Shown here: positions 58,901 to 64,000 of the stretch, one piece after another
How the letters are laid out: every line of letters starts with the position of its first letter
Numbering within the stretch: position 1 is the first letter of the stretch
Assembly (NCBI GenBank): GCA_964392455.1
Contig: CAYMPG010000006.1
Coordinates: 1 to 64,000 of the forward strand
Direction: 5' to 3'
Length of the DNA: 64,000 nt
DNA from: SFEL01 sp964392455
Lineage (GTDB): Bacteria; Bacillota; Clostridia; Christensenellales; CAG-138
Notes under the pieces: generated by a model
The model's input: only the letters and a program-made list of their open reading frames with translations
Told to the model about the DNA's origin: nothing
Databases searched by the model: none
Made by a program: the position numbers and the translations under genes

Positions 58901-59301
58901 TATGGATCCACAAGGTAAAGCAGCTCTCCGCTCTTGGATAGACCAAAGCCTGTGCAGAGAAGCCCGTCATTGCCCTCATATTTGGCAGCGTATACTACAA
59001 GGTAGCCCCCTGCCGGAATGGAGACGGAGGGGAAGGTCCACTTATGGGGATCCTTGATGTTGTCCGTAAGGGCGTAGCCCTCAAGCTCCACCGGGGCGGA
59101 GGAAGGATTGTGCAGCTCTATCCAGTCCGGGCTGCCGAGTATGTCATCCGTAAGGGAGAAGGAGTTTGATGAAACTACTTCGTTGATGTATATACTGGAT
59201 GCAGAGCCGGTTGCGGCAATGCTGCTGCAGCCTGCCATGCAGCATACCAGCAGCAGGCAGAAGGATAGGGTAATGAGTTTTTTAATGGCTGAATTCATCA
59301 T
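55957..59301 (-). CDS. CotH-kinase lipoprotein with four lamin-tail domains and a chitobiase-like module
   Basis: 1114 residues, the largest gene here. Lipobox MAGC (Cys25). Four lamin-tail (LTD) repeats occupy about residues 36-150, 190-300, 340-460 and 490-600, each with an I-N-E-V/L start and W-x-E-L-H/Y-N strand (for example DWIELHNPSSAPVELEGY, PWVELYNSSGDTVSLSGY). A chitobiase/Fn3-type module follows at about 640-720 (YYTTDGSKPTVDS). The CotH kinase domain is at about 730-1090: SGQDASKARLRDSFF, YINGQYWGLYDLNENQNEDYL and WRPVYYDLDLALS. CotH enzymes phosphorylate proteins, in Bacillus spore-coat proteins. Here it would act outside the membrane. A TATAAT on this strand sits very close to the start codon. 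Confidence 0.9.
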   Translation of the reverse strand: MMNSAIKKLITLSFCLLLVCCMAGCSSIAATGSASSIYINEVVSSNSFSLTDDILGSPDWIELHNPSSAPVELEGYALTDNIKDPHKWTFPSVSIPAGGYLVVYAAKYEGNDGLLCTGFGLSKSGELLYLVDPYYNVIQQLEVPELASDVSYARAADGSYGYCSAPTPNAQNSTDIFLSSADTVTEGASGSALAITEVMPKNSSTLQSADGSYYSWAEIKNISDSSVLLSDYFLSDSIAEPSKWRFPSATIDPGQYAIVYLSGEDSIDSGEMHASFRLGSADSVLALSNGTGSVISMINWTNPVYPGISIVASDTYTASPTPAEDNSAVTFASLSLGSMDAGAPVRINELLKFNEYSIRDFYGDRSPWVELYNSSGDTVSLSGYCLSDDPDNPFKWRFPEVNIEPGEYKVVFLSGNETSDGELHTSFTLSRSENQLMLTDTATMTYDIIELDPAIGDNVSYGAGSDGQYYFYSSPTPGGPNTTHPFASAADASVARTSSVYISEVSAVKAAKSSGTDWIELHNSSGDTINLEGWHLTDDPNDMYKFTFPSFRLSSGEYASISASTSSTSGVSAPFNISASGDTLILTDEDGNIKDIFETGALRLGVTSGRTEDDMTRVFFASPTKGSKNSSTVYSGFTSSPVFSDNSLYHKDSFQLSISSLSPGVRIYYTTDGSKPTVDSSLYTGPLTISKNTVVKAIAVADDLLQSDTAAATFLFEEPHTLPVVCLSIDSASFDEVYSVTDRWQKIEREGFCEYYEADGLLGTQFPCGLRVNGASTLTMKQKSLSIFLRGGCGQISSSYQFFPGNNVSEYTSLAVRNSGQDASKARLRDSFFSKCVAGLNLDYIQTRPVIVYINGQYWGLYDLNENQNEDYLATHYGADPDAVNIIRRNETPLAGTRTDFYRVRKYGLEVDTSSDSKYEEFCQWVDVDYFMDYLIAQSYFANGDMFNQKYWRTEDYSIKWRPVYYDLDLALSASSPTRNILPSYFNAEGIPSRDGSITNMDLYVGLRKNQSWCQAFGERYVYVALNYFNPERVIGILDQMVSEMEPEMERHIKRWGTPSSLSQWKSNVSELRACLEKRQSYALSYLQKEFGFTDAQMEEWKTKATASAADAQA

Positions 59302-59442
59302 AGCTACATTATAACATGGGGCGGCACAGTATAAAACTCATAAAAAGTAAAAAAACTGCCTTCTGAGCCCTGCCCTGCCGCTTTTTTACCTGGAAGCAAT
59401 GTGATATACTGTAATTCAGATGTAATAAGGAGAATAATTTGA

Positions 59443-60093
59443 ATGAGCAAGCGTAAAAAAATACTGCTCTGCATCCTGGCCGCTGCGCTGGTAATAGGCC
59501 TTGCTACAGGTGCTTTCACCTTTGGCGATATTGCAAGGAGCCTGATTGGCGGCGACCCTGTTCAGGCGGTGCAGCAGGATGATACTTTAGAAACGGTGCA
59601 GCTTCCCGAGCAGCAGCCCGAGAGCGTGCCCGCAGAGGAAGGGCAGCCTGAGAGTGTACCTGTGGAGGAAGGGCAGCCTGAGAGCCTGCCTCCAGAGGAC
59701 GAGCAGAGCGTAGAAAATGAGTCTGAGACGCCGGAGGCCACGCAGGCGCCTGCAATAGCAGAGGATGGGCATTACAGCACAAAGGATGATGTGGCGCTGT
59801 ACATACACACCTATGGCAGGCTGCCGGATAACTTCATCACAAAAAGCGAAGCAAGAGCGCTGGGCTGGGAAGGCGGCTCTGTGGAGGATTATGCGCCGGG
59901 GTGCAGTATAGGCGGCGACAGATTTGGCAACTATGAGGGCATATTGCCTGATGGAAAGTATACCGAGTGCGATATAGATACACTGGGCAGGTCGTCAAGG
60001 GGTGCAAAGCGCATAGTGTTTTCAAATGACGGGCGCATTTACTATACAGAGGATCATTACGAGACATTTGAGCTGCTGTATGGGGAGGAATAG
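59443..60093 (+). CDS. Secreted or membrane-tethered barnase-like ribonuclease
   Basis: 216 residues: basic N-terminus and hydrophobic helix (about 7-28), a Pro/Glu-rich linker (about 50-105) with repeats of EEGQPES-V/L-P, and a barnase domain (about 110-216). The domain has YGRLPDNFITKSEARALGW, SIGGDRFGNYEG and IYYTEDHYETF. Glu175, Arg186, Arg190 and His205 match the barnase catalytic Glu73, Arg83, Arg87 and His102. The next gene, four bases downstream, encodes the barstar-type inhibitor, so the ribonuclease is likely active. Confidence 0.92.
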   Translation: MSKRKKILLCILAAALVIGLATGAFTFGDIARSLIGGDPVQAVQQDDTLETVQLPEQQPESVPAEEGQPESVPVEEGQPESLPPEDEQSVENESETPEATQAPAIAEDGHYSTKDDVALYIHTYGRLPDNFITKSEARALGWEGGSVEDYAPGCSIGGDRFGNYEGILPDGKYTECDIDTLGRSSRGAKRIVFSNDGRIYYTEDHYETFELLYGEE

Positions 60094-60096
60094 GCC

Positions 60097-60366
60097 ATGG
60101 AAATAATTATACTGGATGGAACAAAGATGACCTCCTTTGACGAGCTTCACGATTATATCAAGCGAATCATGCGCCTGCCCGGCTACTATGGGCGCAATCT
60201 GGATGCGCTGGCAGATTGCCTCAGCGAGCTTGGTGCCCATGTGACCGTGATACTTAACAATGCAGATGCCCTTAAAGAGGGCATGGGAGTGTATGGAGAA
60301 AGGCTGATAAGTGTATTCGAGGATATTTCCTCAGAGCCCGGTTCCTTTAATTTTATACTGAGCTGA
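60097..60366 (+). CDS. Barstar-family ribonuclease inhibitor (immunity protein)
   Basis: 89 residues. Barstar fold with MTSFDELHDYIKRIMRLPGYYGRNLDALADCLSEL, in which the acidic residues of helix 2 (including Asp of NLDALAD) face the nuclease site. It inhibits the barnase-type enzyme inside the producing cell. GGGGAGGA at the end of the nuclease gene is its ribosome-binding site, so the two genes are translated together. Confidence 0.93.
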   Translation: MEIIILDGTKMTSFDELHDYIKRIMRLPGYYGRNLDALADCLSELGAHVTVILNNADALKEGMGVYGERLISVFEDISSEPGSFNFILS

Positions 60367-60378
60367 TTTAAACTGTAT

Positions 60379-60408
60379 GCGCCGCCCAACGTATAACCGG
60401 GGCGGCGC
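60379..60408 (+). terminator. GC-rich hairpin after barstar
   Basis: GCGCCGCCC (60379-60387) pairs with GGGCGGCGC (60400-60408). It lacks a T-run, so termination may be inefficient or Rho-dependent. Confidence 0.45.
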
Positions 60409-60411
60409 TAT

Positions 60412-60438
60412 GTACAATATGGAGCAAATTAGTACAAT
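60412..60438 (+). repeat. Direct repeat GTACAAT, candidate operator
   Basis: GTACAAT occurs at 60412-60418 and 60432-60438, spaced 20 bases start to start (two helical turns), about 25 bases upstream of the -35 of the response-regulator operon. OmpR-type regulators bind such tandem half-sites, but chance is not excluded. Confidence 0.3.
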
Positions 60439-60460
60439 TATGACATTGCCGGCAGGGTTA

Positions 60461-60490
60461 TTGCAACGGCGTGCCTGCAAAGCCTATAAT
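60461..60490 (+). promoter_or_regulatory. Predicted SigA promoter of the first two-component operon
   Basis: TTGCAA (60461-60466), 18-base spacer, perfect TATAAT (60485-60490), 61 bases upstream of the regulator's start codon. Confidence 0.6.
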
Positions 60491-60550
60491 AACCAGAGCA
60501 AGGCGAGAATGCCTTAATCAGTTTAAAAATTACGCCGGAGGTGAAACAGC

Positions 60551-61240
60551 ATGGCAGGCGGACAGCATATCCTCATATGTGACGATCAGCAGATGATACA
60601 CGAGACTCTTAAGGTATATATGGAAAATGAGGGCTTCACCTGCTGCTCTGCATACGATGGAGAGCAGGCGCTGGAACTGTATGAATCACAAAAGCCTGAC
60701 CTTATTATACTTGACCTTATGATGCCAAAAAAGAACGGCACTGATGTTTGCCGTGAGATACGGGCAAAGAGCAAGGTACCAATCATAATGCTTACAGCAA
60801 AGGGAGAGGAGATCGACCGTATAGTGGGCCTTGAGCTGGGTGCGGATGATTACATAGTAAAGCCCTTCAGCGCACGGGAGGTGGTAGCCCGCATAAAGGC
60901 GGTGCTTCGCAGATTCAATGCGGCTGGCGGCGAGCCCCAGCGCATGATACGTATGCCCGGCCTTGAGATAAACATTGCAAACTATGAGGTGCGTATAAAT
61001 GGGCGCACCATAGCCTTTACCCCAAAGGAGGTGGAGATACTGCACCTTCTTGCTTCCAGCCCGGGAAGGGTATTTGACAGGGAGCAGATACTTTCCAGAG
61101 TATGGGGATATGATTTCTTTGGCGATACAAGGGCCGTGGATACCCAGATAAAGCGCATCAGGCAAAAGCTGCCCGATGAGGAGCTGACCTGGGCCATAAA
61201 GACCGTATACGGCGTGGGATATAAATTCGAAAACTGTTAG
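60551..61240 (+). CDS. OmpR/PhoB-family response regulator
   Basis: 229 residues: a receiver with acidic pocket CDDQQ, phospho-acceptor in LIILDLMMPKKNG, Thr in MLTAKGEE and Lys in YIVKPFS, then a winged-helix domain (FTPKEVEILHLLASSPGRVF, RVWGYDFFGDTRAVDTQIKRIRQKL). All receiver residues are canonical. Paired with the kinase gene seven bases downstream. Closely related to the regulator at 63092. Confidence 0.95.
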   Translation: MAGGQHILICDDQQMIHETLKVYMENEGFTCCSAYDGEQALELYESQKPDLIILDLMMPKKNGTDVCREIRAKSKVPIIMLTAKGEEIDRIVGLELGADDYIVKPFSAREVVARIKAVLRRFNAAGGEPQRMIRMPGLEINIANYEVRINGRTIAFTPKEVEILHLLASSPGRVFDREQILSRVWGYDFFGDTRAVDTQIKRIRQKLPDEELTWAIKTVYGVGYKFENC

Positions 61241-61247
61241 GGTAGAT

Positions 61248-62978
61248 ATGTTCAGAAATACCATATTAAAAAAGACCCTCAGCATGATACTGCTCACAGT
61301 GCTGCTGAGCGCCGTGATAACAGCCATAGTATTCAACTATTCGGGCAGGCGGGCCTTCAGCGAAATAAAGGCGGGGGAGCTTGTGCCCAGAACCAAGTAC
61401 CTTGCAAATGTCACTGCCGACTATATGCAGGGGCTTATGGGGCAGAATGGATATGAGCGGGCAATAGGCGGCGGATTCAGAATATGGGATGCATCCATGT
61501 ATGCCTACAATCGGGAGGGTAAGCTATTTGCTTACCCAAACAGGAACGGAAATGATGCAAATATCGCAGCCATAGAGGGATACCTCGCCACTGTCCTTGC
61601 AGGGGAAACTGTATACTCCCCAAATACGCGAAATGAAGTAGGCGTAATAGTCGGCGAGCCGGTCACCAGCATGTATGGGGAAGTGATAGGTGCTGTGTTC
61701 CTTGTAAAGCCACTTAAGGAGCTGAACACTGCCCTGCACAGCCTGCTGATAGCATTGCTTATAAGCATGGTGGTGGCCTCCGCAATACTTATAATACCAG
61801 CGTACTTTGGCTCAAAGAGCATAGTGGAGCCCATACGCCAGATGAATGTGACGGCCAATGCCATGGCCGGGGGAGATTTCTCAGCAAAGGCCGTGGAAGA
61901 CGGCACGGAGGAAATTGCCCAGCTTGGAAGATCGCTAAATCATCTTTCCTCTGCGCTGTATGCTACCATAAGCGACCTCACCCTTGAGAAAAACCGCCTG
62001 CATGCCGTAATAAACGGGCTTGGCGAGGGCATAATCGCCACAGATGACAGGGGAGAGATAATAAAGATAAATCAGGCCGCAATGCACCTGCTGGGCGGCA
62101 GCGACGGGGAGGATATAACCCGCCTTGCCCCATATGAGGAACTCAGGCAGGATACGGATGCTGCAAAAAACGGCAGTGAGGTATCCCGCGAGATAAGGGT
62201 GCGGGAAAGGCTGCTGCGTATAGTTACCACCCCTCTCGAATATGATGGCATAAACCACGGGGCAGTCACTCTTATACGGGATATTACTGAGGCTGCAAGG
62301 CTGGAGCAGACCCGCAGAGACTACGTTGCCAATGTATCCCACGAGCTGAGAACGCCCATAGCCTCTATTCGTGGGCTGGCAGATGCGCTCAATGACGGCA
62401 TGGTAAAAAGGGATGAGGATAAGGCCCGGTATTATGGCTATATACTCCATGAATCCATGCGGCTGTCAAGGCTTATAGACGATTTGCTGGAGCTCAGCCG
62501 CCTGCAATCGGGTACTGTGGCAATTACAAAGCAATACATCAGCGCAGAGGAGCTTATATATGACGTGGCAGACAGGTTTTCCGGAGCTGCCGCTGAAAAG
62601 GGCCTGACCATCAGCGCAGAATGTGGGTACTTGGGCAGGGCATATACCAATCCTGACCGGGCGGAGCAGGTGCTGATAGCGCTGATAGATAACGCCATAA
62701 AGCATTGCTCAGGCGAGGGCACAGTAAAGGTGCAGACGGAACGGCAGGGCGAAAAGCTGCTGGTAAGCGTAAGCAACCCGGGCAGCATTTCGGAAAACGA
62801 TATAGAGCATCTTTTTGAGCGCTTTTACAAGGCGGATAAGGCCCATACCGGAGAGGGCACCGGCCTTGGGCTTTCCATAGTTAATGAGGTGCTTACCCTT
62901 TTGGGCGAAAAGATATGGGTAAGGAGCGAGAATGGGAGGGTGACCTTCACATTTACCCTGGCTTTGCAAAGTGAATAA
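61248..62978 (+). CDS. Sensor histidine kinase (dCACHE/PAS type)
   Basis: 576 residues: two membrane helices (about 12-30 and 165-188) flanking an extracellular sensor domain, a HAMP segment (EPIRQMNVTANAMAGGDFSA), a PAS domain (about 245-355), HisKA with phospho-accepting His in NVSHELRTPIASIRGL, and HATPase_c (LIDNAIKHCSGEG, GEGTGLGLSIVNEV). Layout resembles WalK/PhoR. Signal unknown. Same operon as the preceding regulator. Confidence 0.94.
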   Translation: MFRNTILKKTLSMILLTVLLSAVITAIVFNYSGRRAFSEIKAGELVPRTKYLANVTADYMQGLMGQNGYERAIGGGFRIWDASMYAYNREGKLFAYPNRNGNDANIAAIEGYLATVLAGETVYSPNTRNEVGVIVGEPVTSMYGEVIGAVFLVKPLKELNTALHSLLIALLISMVVASAILIIPAYFGSKSIVEPIRQMNVTANAMAGGDFSAKAVEDGTEEIAQLGRSLNHLSSALYATISDLTLEKNRLHAVINGLGEGIIATDDRGEIIKINQAAMHLLGGSDGEDITRLAPYEELRQDTDAAKNGSEVSREIRVRERLLRIVTTPLEYDGINHGAVTLIRDITEAARLEQTRRDYVANVSHELRTPIASIRGLADALNDGMVKRDEDKARYYGYILHESMRLSRLIDDLLELSRLQSGTVAITKQYISAEELIYDVADRFSGAAAEKGLTISAECGYLGRAYTNPDRAEQVLIALIDNAIKHCSGEGTVKVQTERQGEKLLVSVSNPGSISENDIEHLFERFYKADKAHTGEGTGLGLSIVNEVLTLLGEKIWVRSENGRVTFTFTLALQSE

Positions 62979-62994
62979 GAAAAATGTGTGAATT

Positions 62995-63021
62995 CGCCCG
63001 CTTTCCATGTGAAAGCGGGCG
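62995..63021 (+). terminator. Perfect 11-bp hairpin between the two regulatory operons
   Basis: CGCCCGCTTTC (62995-63005) pairs with GAAAGCGGGCG (63011-63021) around CATGT; no T-run follows. A TATAAT lies shortly after at 63031-63036 and may belong to the next operon's promoter. Confidence 0.5.
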
Positions 63022-63091
63022 GTGTTATGATATAATTAACATGAATAAATGTTGTAATATACAGGATAGTTTTTACGGAGGTTTACCATAA

Positions 63092-63784
63092 ATGAGCACT
63101 GTGAAGATACTTGTGGCAGATGACGACCGGGTAGTGCATGAATCCCTTGGCATATACCTCAAATCAGAGGGATATGAAACTGTGGACGTATACGATGGCA
63201 AGGCTGCCATAGAGGCGCTTGCAAACGAGAGCGGCATAGCGCTGTGCGTGCTGGATATTATGATGCCTGAAATGTCCGGGCTGGATGTATGTCGAGAGAT
63301 ACGCAAGGATTCCCGCCTGCCCGTTATAATGCTCACTGCAAAGGGTGAGGAGATAGACCGCATACTTGGCCTCGAGCTGGGCGCTGACGACTATATTGTA
63401 AAGCCCTTCAGCCCCCGTGAGGTGGTGGCCCGCATAAAGGCTGTATTGCGCCGCACCAATGAGCAGCAGCAGGCAGCGGATGACGGCTGCGTAAACCATC
63501 AGGAGCTCTCCATAGATATAAAGAGCTATACAGTTACCCTCAGGGGCGAAAACATAATCTGCACCCCAAAGGAAATAGAAATACTTTATATGCTGGCATC
63601 AAATCCTGGCCAGGTGTTTACCAGGGAGCAGCTTCTTAATCGCGTATGGGGCTATGATTTCGCTGGAGAAACACGCACTGTGGATACCCACATAAAGCGT
63701 ATCCGGGCAAAGCTTGATAATACCGGCCTTAATTGGAGCATTAAGACCATATACGGAGTCGGGTACAAGTTTGAGGTCGAATAG
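63092..63784 (+). CDS. OmpR/PhoB-family response regulator (second system)
   Basis: 230 residues with receiver (ADDDR, LCVLDIMMPEMSG, MLTAKGEE, YIVKPFS) and winged helix (CTPKEIEILYMLASNPGQVF, RVWGYDFAGETRTVDTHIKRIRAKL). It shares with the regulator at 60551 the stretch from G-L-E-L-G-A-D-D to V-V-A-R-I-K-A-V-L-R-R almost unchanged, so the two operons probably arose by duplication. ACGGAGG precedes the ATG. Confidence 0.95.
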   Translation: MSTVKILVADDDRVVHESLGIYLKSEGYETVDVYDGKAAIEALANESGIALCVLDIMMPEMSGLDVCREIRKDSRLPVIMLTAKGEEIDRILGLELGADDYIVKPFSPREVVARIKAVLRRTNEQQQAADDGCVNHQELSIDIKSYTVTLRGENIICTPKEIEILYMLASNPGQVFTREQLLNRVWGYDFAGETRTVDTHIKRIRAKLDNTGLNWSIKTIYGVGYKFEVE

Positions 63785-63788
63785 CTGA

Positions 63789-64000
63789 ATGAAAAGCGTA
63801 TTTTATCGCCGGCTGCTTATTGTGATGGTCATAGTAATGATGATCATCACTATTGCCATGGCGCTGGGCAGCGGCCTGATGGGCATAAGAATATACGAGA
63901 GCATAAAGCTGGATGAAATGATGCGAAGGTCTCAGGCTGTGGTCAGCCTGGTAAATGAGTATGGCCGGGGCAGCATATCGTCAGATACTCTTATGCGCCT
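63789..64000 (+). CDS. Sensor histidine kinase, N-terminal part only (cut by window end)
   Basis: The frame opens at ATG 63789, five bases after the response regulator, and runs to the window edge (about 70 residues). It has a basic start (MKSVFYRRLLIV) and a long hydrophobic helix (VMVIVMMIITIAMALG), then a short polar stretch. Position after an OmpR-type regulator indicates its cognate kinase; the catalytic domains lie outside the window. Confidence 0.8.
   Translation, partial: MKSVFYRRLLIVMVIVMMIITIAMALGSGLMGIRIYESIKLDEMMRRSQAVVSLVNEYGRGSISSDTLMR

Noticed and set aside
59600..59690. Tandem DNA repeat in the barnase gene
   Set aside because: It is an in-frame amino-acid repeat (EEGQPES) of the protein stalk, not a separate genetic element.

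Overview
The window is a compact bacterial chromosome segment from an endospore-forming member of the Clostridia (Bacillota), probably a strict anaerobe. The evidence is the sporulation gene set (spoIIAA-spoIIAB-sigF, sigG, the eight-gene spoIIIA operon, spoIVB, spo0A, ylmC/ymxH, ytfJ), a Clostridia-type gene order (sigG next to ylmC-nrdR-ylmD; asp23-amaP-DUF2273-nusB-folD-xseAB-ispA-dxs-tlyA-nadK-argR-recN-spoIVB-spo0A; deoB-dacF-M50-scpA-scpB-ytfI-ytfJ-dac-rluB) and a sodium-pumping oxaloacetate decarboxylase. Base composition is moderately GC-rich, with many ATA isoleucine codons in ordinary genes and more ATC in ribosomal and decarboxylase genes. I saw no rRNA, tRNA, CRISPR array or insertion sequence. 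No stretch longer than about 300 bases lacks a gene.

Layout: 1-760, an AT-rich response-regulator remnant and a low-molecular-weight phosphatase. 900-3885, a secreted SpoIID-type protein ending in a dockerin, followed by a membrane protein carrying a cohesin. 3969-9755, a degenerate LysM-GH18 protein, small metabolic hydrolases, a CAP lipoprotein and sigG (mixed strands). 9958-15315, a ComEC-like lipoprotein, rplU-prp-rpmA behind an L21-type leader, an OGG-like glycosylase, an aldehyde/alcohol dehydrogenase homologue without metal ligands, and deoC. 15504-22854, the spoIIA operon behind a SigH-like promoter, plsY, a divergent SAH deaminase/SAH hydrolase pair, and ylmC-nrdR-ylmD. 22954-27248, spoIIIAA-AH with a strikingly short spoIIIAF. 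27339-38191, a long housekeeping run from asp23 to recN; recN carries an in-frame TAG. 38269-44313, spoIVB and spo0A, separated by about 4 kb of accessory genes. 44379-52266, a SpoIIM-like protein, deoB, a dead DacF paralogue, an M50 protease, scpAB, ytfIJ, an active DD-carboxypeptidase and rluB. 52399-55885, the oxaloacetate decarboxylase operon. 55957-60366, a large CotH-kinase lipoprotein and a barnase/barstar pair. 60551-64000, two tandem two-component systems, the last kinase cut by the window end.

The most interesting signals are: (1) the neighbouring dockerin-bearing SpoIID and membrane cohesin, suggesting that a peptidoglycan-remodelling enzyme is held at the membrane by a cellulosome-type clasp; (2) a Spo0A whose receiver has lost the first acidic residue and the invariant lysine; (3) SpoIIIAF reduced to its membrane part; (4) several cell-wall or metabolic homologues that kept their fold but lost catalytic residues (GH18, iron-ADH, DacF); (5) hairpins that end directly at, or bury, the ribosome-binding sites of several downstream genes. 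All functional claims rest on motif reading and gene order; no database search was possible.
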